From CAYQJL01 sp964612295 (lineage in GTDB: Bacteria; Eisenbacteria; RBG-16-71-46; CAIMUX01; WJJG01), in contig CAZTDY010000014.1 in assembly GCA_964612295.1 (NCBI GenBank), positions 1 through 64,000 of the forward strand: a stretch of DNA of 64,000 nucleotides, given 5' to 3'. A program made the position numbers and the translations under genes. Position 1 is the stretch's first letter. Every line of letters begins with the position of its first letter. The notes under the pieces are model-generated. The model had not been told where the DNA came from and searched no databases. It was given only the letters and a program-made list of their open reading frames with translations. This document shows positions 27,373 through 38,400 of this stretch, piece by piece.

Positions 27373-29827
27373 GGGAGCGGTCCGCAGCCCTAAGCGGCTC
27401 ACCCTCCCCGATGCGAGCACGCCGATCGCGCTGCCGGAGCGCCTTCCCTTGCTGCCACTGCGCGATGTGGTCGTGTTTCCGCATGCCACCCTGCCCCTCT
27501 TCGTCGGTCGATCGTGTTCGGTGGCCGCAGTCGAGGCCGCGGTAGGGGAGGAGAAGCTCTTCCTTGCGGTGGCGCAGCAACGGCCAGAGGTGGCCCGCCC
27601 GAAGCCGCGCGATCTTCATGAGACCGGGACGCTCTCGCGCATCGTGCAGCTCTTCCGGCTGCCGGATGGTTCCCTGCGTATCCTGATCGAAGGGCTGGCG
27701 CGGGCGCGGCTCACCGGCTTGGGCGAATCCATCGGCTACCTCCAGACTTCCTTCGACCTCCTCGATGACGAACAGGTCGAGGAGGCGAGCGTGACATCCC
27801 TGTCGATCGAAGCGCGCCGCGAATTCCGCAGCTACGTGAAGCGAAACCGGCGGGTGGCGCCTGAAGTCGCCCTCGCGATTCAGGGGGTCCAGGATCCGGA
27901 GATGCTCTCACACAAGATCGCAGCCCACCTGCAGGCCGATGTCGCCCAAAAGCAGGAGCTGCTCGAGTGCGCGGGGCCGAGTACACGCCTGGCGGCCCTG
28001 CGGAGCTTGCTCATCGCCGATCGCGAGCAGCATCGCCGGGAAACGCAAGCCTCACAGAGGAGGACATCCCGTGGCGCCGGCGAACTTCCCGAGTCGCTCT
28101 GGGACGACGAGGATGCCCAGCCGGGAGAGGGTGGTTCCTCCTGCGGGCTGGTCGATGAACTCGACGAGCTCACCGATGCCATCGAAGCGGCCCAAATGCC
28201 GCCGGAGGTCGAGGAGCGCGCCCGCCGCGAACTTCACCGTCTCGAACGGATGGCCCCGATTTCGCCCGAGGCCACCGTCAGTCGCAGCTACATCGAGTGG
28301 CTCACCAATCTTCCGTGGACCTTCCAAACGCGCGACCGCCGCAAGCTGGCGAAGGCCAAGGACATTCTCGATGAGGATCATTACGGTCTTTGTAAGGTCA
28401 AGGAGCGCGTCCTCGAGCTGATCTCGGTCTTGAAGCTCTCGCGCGAGGTGCGCGGTCCCATCCTCTGCCTGGCGGGACCGCCGGGCGTGGGCAAGACATC
28501 GGTGGGGCGGAGCATCGCCCGCGCGCTGGGGCGACGGTTCGTGCGGATGAGCTTAGGCGGCGTCCGCGATGAGGCGGAGATCCGGGGTCATCGCCGCACC
28601 TACATCGGCAGCCTTCCGGGACGGATCCTGCAGGCGATGCGCCGTGCGGGCAGCGTCAATCCGGTGATTCTGCTCGATGAGGTCGACAAGATGGGCACCG
28701 ATCATCGCGGGGATCCCGCCGCGGCGTTGCTCGAAGTCCTGGATCCCGAGCAGAACGTGGCGTTCAATGATCACTACGCCGAAGTGGACTACGATTTGTC
28801 GAAGGTGCTGTTCATCACCACAGCGAATCAGCTTCACGCGATCCCCGAGCCGCTGCGGGATCGGATGGAGATCATCCGGCTCCCTGGCTACACCGAGCTG
28901 GAAAAGACGCAGATTGCCCAACGGTACCTCGTGCCGAGGCAGCGCAAGGCCAACGGCCTGCGGCCGGCGGATCTCGAATTCACCGATGCGGCCGTCCAGT
29001 TCCTCATTCGCGGCTACACGCGGGAAGCCGGCGTGCGGGCGCTCGAGCAGGAGATCGCGCGGGTTTGCCGGCGGGCTGCGAAGGTCAAGGCCGGCGGCGA
29101 CGACGCCGTGCTGGGTCCGAAACCGGCAGGCCGCGGTCGACCGGCTCTTCAGCTCAAGATGACGGAGAAACTGCTGCGCAAAATGCTGGGCGCGCCGCGC
29201 CACGAGGATGTTCTGCCCGAATGCGAGAGCAGGGTGGGGATCGCCAACGGCCTGGCCTGGACCTCCACGGGGGGAGAGCTGCTCTCGATCGAAGTGGGCG
29301 CGTTCGCCGGGCGGGGGAAACTCCTTCTGACCGGTCAGCTGGGGGAGACGATGCGCGAATCGGCCCAGGCTGCGCTGTCCTACATCCGGGCCCGTCATGA
29401 AGCCCTGGGCCTGGATCCGGACTTCCACCAGCGTTTGGACCTGCACGTCCACGTGCCGGAGGGTGCGGTACCCAAGGATGGCCCGTCGGCCGGTGTCACG
29501 ATCGCGTTGGCGATGGTCTCGGTCCTGACCGGCATTCCGACGCGGGCTGACCTGGCGATGACCGGGGAGATCACGCTTCGGGGGCAGGTTCTCACCGTGG
29601 GGGGGCTCGGCGAGAAGCTGGTGGCCGCCAAGCGGGTGGGGCTCAAGACCGTGGTCATCCCGCATGGCAACCGGCCACAACTCCAAGACATCCCCAAGGA
29701 ACTCCTGCGCGGGCTCAGCGTCGAAACCGCGCGGACTGTGGACCAGATCCTCGAGAAGGGGCTCAGCGCTCCCGTGCGGGACCTGAGGCGCACGCCTCAA
29801 GTCGATCAGCCGCCGCTGGCAGCGTAG
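27350..29827 (+). CDS. lon: ATP-dependent protease Lon
   Basis: Lon (LonA type, 825 residues) degrades misfolded and regulatory proteins. It has the N-terminal substrate domain (LPLLPLRDVVVFPH onward), AAA+ domain with GPPGVGKT near 376-383 and LLDEVDKMG, and the protease domain with catalytic Ser713 (DGPSAG) and Lys756 (GEKLVAAK), 43 residues apart as in E. coli. A short acidic insert (LWDDEDAQPGEGG) lies before the ATPase domain. GTG 27350 lies within clpX; coupling to clpX translation is likely since no Shine-Dalgarno is seen. Confidence 0.95.
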
Positions 29828-30239
29828 CGAGCCCCCCCCAGCGTCCGGCTCGCCGGTGCCCCGGGGCACGGACTCCCCACTCATCATTCCCCCGAACCGA
29901 ACTCCACCAGAGCCGTAAGTGACGAATCTCGACCTCGGGGACGGAGGCTATCTGATTGTGTTACAAGCGGTTACGAGGGATAAATCGGACAAGAATAAGC
30001 GGACTACCAGTCCGCTGGTTTCGACAAGGAAGATCGGCGCAAGTGAATATATTCTAACTAATTAGACCTCGAACCCGGGTTCGAGCGCAGCGCCAGCTCC
30101 GCAGGGGAGGGGCCTGCCGCCCGCCGCAGCCGATTTCCAGACTAGGAACCTCCGTCCCGTCCAGGTAAACTCCCCGGGCTCAATCATAATGGGGAAGGCT
30201 GTCCGCGCGCTCGGATGTGCCTGAAAGAAGGAGGATTCT
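29828..30239. other. 412-bp gene-free region between lon and purA with palindromes
   Basis: No convincing ORF is present. It contains the perfect palindrome GTGCCCCGGGGCAC (29856-29869) soon after lon, a 7-bp hairpin AGCGGAC-TACCA-GTCCGCT (29998-30016), an AT-rich patch (about 30043-30065, unusual here) and the 18-bp perfect palindrome at 30068-30085. A structured RNA or a regulator binding region is possible; it matches no RNA family I can recognise. Confidence 0.5.
30068..30085. repeat. 18-bp perfect palindrome upstream of purA
   Basis: CTCGAACCCGGGTTCGAG is its own reverse complement. It adjoins an AT-rich patch, resembling a dimeric-regulator operator; the GGGTTCGAG half also resembles a tRNA T-arm end. 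Function unknown. Confidence 0.5.
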
Positions 30240-31550
30240 GTGCCGTTCTCAGTTCTGGTCGGCTGTCAGTGGGGTGATGAGGGGAAGGGGAAGATCGTCG
30301 ATCTGCTCGCCGAAGAGGCGGACTGGGTCGTGCGGTTTCAAGGTGGAGCGAATGCGGGACACACGGTCTACGTGGGTTCGAAGCAAGCCATCCTGCACCT
30401 GGTGCCCACCGGCATTCTGCGCCCCACCACGCGCTGCGCGATCGGAAACGGCGTCGTCCTCGACCCTTTGGCGCTCGTGGAAGAGCTGGGCACGGTCGAG
30501 AAGCTGGGTATCGAGTACCGTGGGCGATTGGCGATCAGTCCCTTCGCGCACTTGGTGACCCCTTTGCACAAGTCACGTGAGATCCTCAGGCACCACGACC
30601 AGGCCATCGGTACGACAAAACGCGGGATCGGCCCGGCCTACGAGGACAAGGCGTCGCGCGATGGACTTCGCGGAGAGGATCTTTGTGATCCGGGACGTTT
30701 CGCAGCGCGGCTGCGCGAAGCTTGGGAGCTGTTCCGCGGCCAGATCACGCCCGAGGGCGCGAGCGCAGTGGCCGCCGAGAACCGGCAGGCTGTCCTCTGG
30801 GAAGACTTCGATGCACTCCTGGCGGCGCTGAAACCGGCTCGGGCGCTCTTGGCCCCGATGATCGCCGATGTGACCGATCTCCTGCTGAGCGCGGACCGGG
30901 AGGGAGCCCAGATTCTGTGCGAAGGGGCACAAGGCACCTGGCTGGACATCGACCATGGAACCTATCCCTACGTGACGTCGTCCAACACCTGCACCGGGGG
31001 GGCTTGTACCGGCCTGGGGATCCCGCCGCAGCGCATTCAGCGCGTGATTGGCGTTGTCAAGGCCTATTGCACCCGGGTGGGCCTCGGGCCCTTTCCGACC
31101 GAGTTCGCCGGGCCCGAGGCGGACGCGTTTCGCGAACGGGCAGGGGAATTCGGCGCGACGACCGGCCGGCCCCGCCGCTGCGGCTGGTTCGACGCCGTTC
31201 TGGTCAAGCGGAGCGCTCAAATCAACGGGCTTACCGAGCTGGTCGTGACGAAGCTGGATGTTCTGGCGGGAACGGCGCCCTTGCAGCTCGCGACGGACTA
31301 CCGATGGCCCGCTGAGACGGCCGGAGCCACCCCGCAGCGGTGGTTGTCGGCGTCCGCGCTGAAGCAGATCGAGCCAGTCTATGCGGAAATGCCCGGATGG
31401 GATGAAGATCTGACCTCAGTAGACGAATTGGGTGGCCTTCCGAGCGCCGCCCGGGCATATGTAGAGCGGATTTGCGACGAGGTGGGCGTCCAGCTGGGCC
31501 TGGTGTCGGTTGGGCCCGGACGCGATCAGGTTTTGCGAACGAAAGCTTGA
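30240..31550 (+). CDS. purA: adenylosuccinate synthetase
   Basis: PurA joins IMP and aspartate with GTP to make adenylosuccinate in AMP synthesis. The 436-residue protein has the GTP loop and catalytic start GCQWGDEGKGKIVD, RFQGGANAGHTV, GTTKRGIGPAYEDK, and TGRPRRCGWFD near 310. GTG 30240 is preceded by AAGGAGGA (30228-30235). It stands alone after a 412-bp non-coding stretch; a small hairpin (31583-31597) follows it. Confidence 0.97.
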   Translation: MPFSVLVGCQWGDEGKGKIVDLLAEEADWVVRFQGGANAGHTVYVGSKQAILHLVPTGILRPTTRCAIGNGVVLDPLALVEELGTVEKLGIEYRGRLAISPFAHLVTPLHKSREILRHHDQAIGTTKRGIGPAYEDKASRDGLRGEDLCDPGRFAARLREAWELFRGQITPEGASAVAAENRQAVLWEDFDALLAALKPARALLAPMIADVTDLLLSADREGAQILCEGAQGTWLDIDHGTYPYVTSSNTCTGGACTGLGIPPQRIQRVIGVVKAYCTRVGLGPFPTEFAGPEADAFRERAGEFGATTGRPRRCGWFDAVLVKRSAQINGLTELVVTKLDVLAGTAPLQLATDYRWPAETAGATPQRWLSASALKQIEPVYAEMPGWDEDLTSVDELGGLPSAARAYVERICDEVGVQLGLVSVGPGRDQVLRTKA

Positions 31551-31652
31551 CCTAGGCCGACCTCTCAGTAGGATGGATTCAGCTCCGCGTAGCGGAGGGC
31601 CAACTTTCTGCGACACCCGGAGTTTGAGTGCAGGTTCGCGGGATCGGCCTTC

Positions 31653-31725
31653 GAGCCGCTAGCTCAGTCGGCAGAGCATCGGCCTTTTAAGCCGAGGGTC
31701 CTGGGTTCGAGCCCCAGGCGGCTCA
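31653..31725 (+). tRNA. tRNA-Lys (anticodon UUU)
   Basis: The 73-nt cloverleaf has acceptor GAGCCGC/GCGGCTC, D arm GCTC-AGTCGGCA-GAGC, anticodon arm TCGGC-CTTTTAA-GCCGA giving UUU, and T arm CTGGG-TTCGAGC-CCCAG. CCA is not encoded. Confidence 0.97.
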
Positions 31726-32452
31726 CAGAACACGGTTTACGAGGTTCTCAGGGATCCCGTGCATTGAGGGGCTTGCAGAATGCAACTCCCGAAGTGAAAA
31801 ATCATAAGGATCCCTGGAAAACGCGTCGAAGCTGTGCGTGTTGGGGTTTGGTCTAACCGCGTACGCCGTTGACAGGATACGGGTGGCGTGGTAGTTTGGC
31901 CCGGCTTTGCTAAGATGGGCCAATAGGACGACGATGTCTGGGGCAACGAAGAAGGTGGATCGGCCTACGGAAGTGGCCTGCATCAGCTTGCAAGCGGGTG
32001 CTCCCCTTTTTGCGTTGACACAATTCGGGACCTTTGCGATAGTGCCGCCCGAGTAGTAACCCCAGTGATTTTGAAGGGATTATGAGCCAAACAGGGATGT
32101 TGCAAGGAGCCACAACCGAGGTGTTCTCCACCAGTGTATGGGGAGGACCCTGCTTGCTGGTTAACAGCGGGACTCAGTCAGTGGCGCTCCGGTCTTGCCC
32201 GGTTTCTGCCTGCCTCCCTCTCTGGCGTATCTCTCGTGGTCGAGATCTCTTCCCGCGTGGTTCGTTCCGGCGCGCTGCGGGGGGAGGGTTTTCTGTAGAT
32301 GGTTCCGTTTGTTTCCGTTCGCTCTAGGGCTATTCCCAAGGAGGATGGCGGTGGTTGTATCACGCTTTTGGAAGCAAAGCCGCATCGGGGCGCGAGCGGC
32401 GAATATAGAGTTCCTTCGCGGTAGGCACTCTCATGTGAGGGAGGAAAAGGGC
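31726..32452. other. 727-bp region upstream of the giant gene
   Basis: No gene is convincing here. It has an inverted repeat CAGGGATCC (31749-31757)/GGATCCCTG (31808-31816) enclosing a TTGCA-GAA-TGCAA hairpin. There is a weak TTGACA-17-TAGTTT (31869-31897), and a better promoter at 32015-32043. A 40-codon ATG frame (31934-32056) and an 81-codon frame (32082-32327) lack good ribosome sites or family resemblance. If 32015 is the promoter, the giant mRNA has a leader of about 400 nt. Confidence 0.55.
32015..32043 (+). promoter_or_regulatory. likely promoter for the giant secreted-protein gene
   Basis: TTGACA (32015-32020) and GATAGT (32038-32043) are separated by 17 bp. It is the best promoter-like match in the 727 bp before the giant gene and implies a long untranslated leader. 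Confidence 0.5.
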
Positions 32453-35400
32453 ATGAACTCGAGCGGTAGGATTTCCCTTAATTGGGTCACGGTCCTCACC
32501 CTGTTGATGACCGGACTGTTTGTAGGGGCGACGGCTGATGCGCAGCTGCCAGACGCACGCAGCGGGACAGCCCCGTCGTTCTACACCTCGTTCGGGCGGG
32601 ACATCGAAGGCGCGCCCGACATCGTGTTGGGCGGACCCTACATCATCGCCGCTACGTGGGACCCCGATGGCGACGGCGGAGACGGTGAACTACGTCTCGT
32701 GTTCAGCGAAGCTCTGAACGCCGGCACCTTCGAAGATCCCGACAGCGGTGACGACAACTTCGATTTCTTGCCGATCGGCTTCGATTGGCGTGACGGCGAA
32801 ATGCCGGACGAAGTTGAGGTCCTGGACATTCCCACCGGCGGCGACCAGCGTGTTGTCGCTCTGAGGGGATTCTCGGAGACCAACCCGCCTGAGGTGGGCG
32901 ATGAGATCGCCCTCGCCAGCATCGATGATTACACCGGTGATCTCGTTGACTGGCCCGCAGCGGACCGGGGCATTGAAGGTGCCGACGGTGCGACGAGCAT
33001 CGACCATACGCCCGTACCGGTGGTTACCGGTCCCGTGGCGGTGATGGTTGCGGTCTCGCCGGAGTGGTACAACACGCCGCTGTCGATGGGGGATCTCGAA
33101 GATATCGTGCTCATCATCGAGTTTGATCACGACATCGGTCTTCCCGTGGACACCGTCGAGGACATCTTTGACTGGACGCCGGAAATGGCGGACTGGACGG
33201 ATGGCGCCACCCCGACCGACTTCAACTATACGGCCGGCGGCGACCCCAACGAGATGATCGTCGAGTGGTCTGCCGACAACCGCTTCCGTTACATGCGTCC
33301 CGGCTGGAGCAAGCTCTGGATCCGGGAAGGCCAGATCGCGTGGGATACCGCGACGGCCGGCGTGAACGTCGCGCAGAACGTGATGATGGACAACGATGGT
33401 CCGGTTCTGCTCGGTGCCACGTACATCTCCACGCGTGATGAGGTCTGGCTCACCTTTGATGAGCCGGTCGACCCTGCCCGCCTGCTGGCGATCGGTGGCG
33501 GCCAATACACCGTGGTTGGAGCCGCGGGCTTCAGCGGTGCGGAAAACCAGACCGTTGGATTCACCGAGGGCTTCCCGAACAGCGTCAAGATCGTCGACGC
33601 GGGCTTCACCTACGTGAACGACGTGACGACCATCGAGCTCGACGCTGCGGCGGTTCCGCCGATCTCCGACTACCAGGACGTTCCGGGCCCTGCCGGCCAG
33701 CCGGCGATCCCCATGGATGACGGTCTGATGATCCTGCGGGTCAGTTACGATGAGGGTGGCGCGGGCATCGCCGACGACGTCCTGCGGATCCTCTTTGCGG
33801 AGCCCATTGTCAACGTCGGGAACATCGGAGCCGCGGACTTCGATTTCCTCCCCGCCGCTCTGGATGCCGCGTGGGATGACCCTGACCTGGTCGTTTCGCA
33901 CGCCACGCAGGGTGACCATAGCGTGGTTTCGGTCACCGGCTGGGACAACGTTGGAGTGCTCAATGGCGGCCGTCTGCCCGTCGGAACGCTCGTCACCTTC
34001 AGTGGCGCGGCCGACATCAACGGTCTCTACACGGGTTCGGGCCCGACCGTGACCCGTAGCTCTGCCGTGATCCCGGTCGCGGACGACGTGATCGACTGGC
34101 CGACCGTTCCGTTGGCCGAAGAAGCCACGGAGCTGATCCACAAGTATTACAATCCTGGGCCTCCCACCGTCATCGACGAAGCCTACCTCGCATGGCGTGA
34201 GCCCGGTCCGGATGATCTCGTGGATGAGTGGCTCCTCTATACTACGACCGATGAGGCCAACCTCACCCAGAGTCTGATCGACGACTACGCCGGTGTTGCC
34301 GTTCCTATCAGCAACCTGCGCTCGCAGATGTATGATAGCGGTGACCAGATCTTCAGCGTGAACATCGCTGAGGGCGAGGAGACGACGGACGGTACCGTTC
34401 TGGTGGATGGGGATGAGGTCTGGTTCATGCTCGTCCCGGCCGTGTACTCCGGATCGATTGGTCCTGAGGCGACGGCCCTCAAGTTCGGGGCGCCGATCAA
34501 GGTGGGTCCTCCCTGCCCGCCGATCGACTTCCTGGCTGACCTGGACGACGATATGATCCACGTCCGCGCCGTCTTGGATGAGGTGCTGGAAGAGTGGACT
34601 TACATTATTTGGGGTGACCCGGACTCGGCGCCTTGCGGCGACTCGGTGTTTGTCAGTGACGATGCCGTTCTACACGCCGAAGGCAATCGCCTCGGTGCCG
34701 GCCTCATCGCTGGCGATGGCTCCTGGGGTCCGATCACCCTGGACATGCCCGACCCGGTGCTGGACGAAGTCTTCTGCTTCTCCCGTCTCGAGGGCCAGGA
34801 TGTCTGGAGTGCGACCTCCGAGGACATCATCGTTGATGATGAGGATCCGACGGTCCTGCTGTGGGACAACGGCACGAACGACGTGATCCGCTACGCTGAC
34901 CGCTTCAGTCCGCTGCAGATCTACACGGAAGGCAGCTTCGTCAATATCCTGCTCAAGGCTTATGACGGAACCGATGCCGACCCCGAGGCCCTCAGTGACC
35001 TCATGGAGATCTACGCGGACTTCTCCGAAATCAATGATGGCGCTGCGGTGACCGGCGTGCCGGACATCACCATGACGCCTTTCGTCTCCCTGGGTGCTGA
35101 CCAGAAGGACAACGACGGCGACTGGGAGGCGGAAGATCCCGCCAGCGACGTCGACTTGGACAGCGTGATGGACTTCCCCGAGCCGTACTTCGATGAAGAC
35201 GGCGACGGCCTGTTCACCCCTGGTGAGACCTTCGTGGATGTCGACGGCAACGGTCTCTGCGACGCTCCGCGGACCGGTGGTGTGGATCCCGCGACGGTCG
35301 AGTATGACTTGATGCTCGACTCGGCTGACGAGGACGAGCACGGGTTCTACGAGATCCAGCTGACGGCCGACTTCAATGACGTCACCAAGGGTTTCCCGAT

Positions 35401-38400
35401 CGAAGACGCGGTCACCGACCCGACGATGGGCTTTGGTGAACTGTTCGATCTGGAAGTTTTCGTGACGGTCCAGGATACGACCTACGACATGACGACGGCC
35501 TACGACGGTCTCGACGAAGACCCGGCCTTCTTCTGTGAGGTCGACGAGGTCGCTCCGACCGAGTCCGAGATCCAGGGCCTTCAGGTTACCGGCGGTCTGG
35601 GTATCGACCCCGACACGGTTCCGAACCTGATCGTCCCGACCGACCCGACCTATCACCTGGGCCGGTTCGTCAACATCACCGCGAACACGGAGTCGGACGA
35701 CGACGTGCTCTTCGGTGTCGCTCAGATCTACGCCAACCGCAACGGCGGCGGCTGGGTCTGGGAGGCGCTGTCGCTTGACCCCTCCGGCGATAACGCCGAC
35801 GAGGGCTTCCCCGGTGTGGCCGACTTCGATGATGACGGCGATGCCACGGGCGGCGGCGGTGCTCTGACCGACGGCGCGGACAACGACGAGGACGGCACGA
35901 TCGACGAGGACGGCGAGGGTACGGACACCGCGGATACCGAGGTGACCGACGCTGCGCAGGACTCGACCCAGAACGCTTCGGCCGGTGTCGACGGTGTCTG
36001 GCGCCAGACCGATACTATTGATAACGACAATGACGCGTTCTACACGTTCGAGCCGTACTTCGACGGCGGCGCGGACGTCTTCCAGCGCGTCATCTTCTAC
36101 AACATCGACGAGAGCGTCACGAACGACGCTGACGACGATGGCGACGGTGCGATCGACGAGTCGGACGAGGTCGAGACTTACGACTCCGACTTGGACGATA
36201 ACGAGGACGGTATCATCGACGGTGAGGCGATGGAGCTGACCGCTGACGGTGGCTATATCGTGACCGCCTTCGACGACACCTACGCCAGCACCTTCTACGT
36301 GGACGGTTCGCACATCCTCGGCAGTCACCCGGCTGACCAGGATGGCGATCTCAACCCGATGACCGAGTTCATCCAGCCGACCGAAGAGGTCCTGAACGAA
36401 GACCTCGTCCCGTGGGCTCCTGGCTTCCCGGGCATGGACTGGGGCATGGGTGACAGTGTCAATGACGAGTTCGGTTGGTTCACGACGCGCGGCGAGAACA
36501 TCGACTTCGAGTACTTCGCCGCCCTGTACGACCTGACGGCCGACGGCAGCACCGAGTATCAGGCTCGTGTGCTCGCTTACGACCAGATCGGTCTCATGAA
36601 CCCGGACTACGCGTTCCCGATCGTCTTCACGCTCGATATCACGTGGCCGGAAGACCTCGTGATCACGAACTGCGACGATGGCGATGTCGAGACCGGCCCG
36701 GCGGACTTCGCCGACGTCGTTCCTGACGACGATCTGCTTCAGGTCTACGACGATGCCGACTACTCCCTGACCACCGAGAACGACGACGGCGCGGCCGAGG
36801 TGCTGTTCCAGTACCGCGAGTCGACCGACGGCGGCCTCAATTGGGGTCCGGGTGGCGGCACTTACGGTGCGGTTGACGGCTGGGATGATCTCAGCACCTG
36901 GGACGACTCCCGTCCGTTCACCGACACCTACACGGCTGACGCCCTGGACAACGACCCGCCGGCGAATTCGCTGATGGTCGAGTTCCGGGCCGTGCCGAAG
37001 GACGAGTTCGGTAACACGCCGGATCTGGATGCGGCGATGGATCCCGACTCTGTCTGCGTTTTCCCGGTGACGATCATCGACGGCACGCCGCCGATGACCG
37101 CCTTCACCATGATCTGGGATGTCGTCAACCAGACGGGTCCGGACCCGGTCGATCCGGCCGGTCCCTATGACGCCTACTGGTATCGCGATACCTACGGTCC
37201 TGTGCAGGTCCCGGCCGGTCCGGTGATCGACGTCTGGGCCTGGTACGACGATCTGGACGGCGATGACACGACAAACGACGTTGCTCGGATGATCTTCGAG
37301 TACCGCGAGGTTGGCTCCGATCCGGATGCGGACTGGACCTACTTCGCGACGGTGACCGGCACGGTCGTCGTGGATCCGGTCTCGGGTGATACGCTCGACG
37401 TGGACCTCACGGTCCCGGTGGCGGTCAACCTGGATACCGAAACCCTCGGTACCGGCTCCTATGACATCCGCGTCTACGGTTGCGACATCGAAGGCAACTG
37501 CAACATCAGCACGGCGGATATCGCGACGATCGTGATCGTGGAAGAGGGTCTGCGCGCCTACATCCAGCAGCCGTACGTCAGTGGTACGGGCCTCCTGGAG
37601 CTGTATGCGTTCAACTATCTCCATGATGAGACGGTCGATTACGTCACCTTCCAGTATGCGGTAGAGACGGTGGTGCCGGACGATTACGACTGGATCACGG
37701 TCGGAATCGATGGTGCTCCCAGCAACCGCGGTGACGTTCTCTTCCACATCGGATCGAACACGCCGTACTACGAGCTCGAGGACCTCGCGGTCGCCGCGCA
37801 GCATCTCGAGTTCAACGCGGACGAGCTCTTCTGGGATCCGGATCTGGATGGCTACAGCGAGCGCGATCCGATCATCCAGAGCGCCAACGCCGTGTTCAAC
37901 GATGCCGATGATACGGTCCTCCTCGGCGACAACCCGCCGGAGGGTGCTGACCTGACCCCGTTCCCGGCTTCGTTCTTCCACACCGACGACATCGATGACG
38001 ACGAGTTCAGCGGTGGCGCGGAGTGGGTGTTCGAGCACAACGCGGAAGAGGGTGACAACGACGAGCTCGACATGTGGCACGTGCAGTGGGATGTCAGCGG
38101 CCTGAACGGTGCCCACCTGGCCCGGGCGGTTGCGACCGACATCTTCAGCGCGACGGACGAGGGTGACATTCCGACCGTTTCGGTCAACGTCGATCCCGAG
38201 CCGCCTTACGCCACGATCGCGCTCGTGACCCTGCCGGACGGCACGACGCTGGATCCGGACGAGGTTCCGAGCCTTTACGTCGAGGGTTCGCACGGTTGGT
38301 TCATGCTGACCGCCGAGTGCGACGCCGCCGACCTGGCGAGCATCGTCTTCCAGTACAGCATCAACGGTGGTGTGGACTGGACCGATCTCGACATCAACGA

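Noticed and set aside
29828..30239. tmRNA, RNase P RNA or SRP RNA in the lon-purA gap
   Set aside because: None of the conserved core sequences of these RNAs can be found.
32082..32327. 81-codon frame upstream of the giant gene
   Set aside because: AAGGGA is only 2 bp from the ATG, composition is not protein-like and no family is recognisable.
32340..32420. GCAAAGCC stretch resembling part of a c-di-GMP-I riboswitch
   Set aside because: The other conserved GEMM segments (ACAGGGCAAACC, tetraloop helix) are missing.
32345..32452. Alternative upstream start (ATG 32345) for the giant protein
   Set aside because: The AAGGAGG touches the ATG with no spacer, whereas ATG 32453 has a well-spaced site and gives a normal signal peptide.
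35100..36240. GA-rich DNA repeats in the giant gene as a possible tandem repeat array
   Set aside because: The repetition is explained by Asp/Gly-rich calcium-type motifs in the protein; the DNA units are not uniform.
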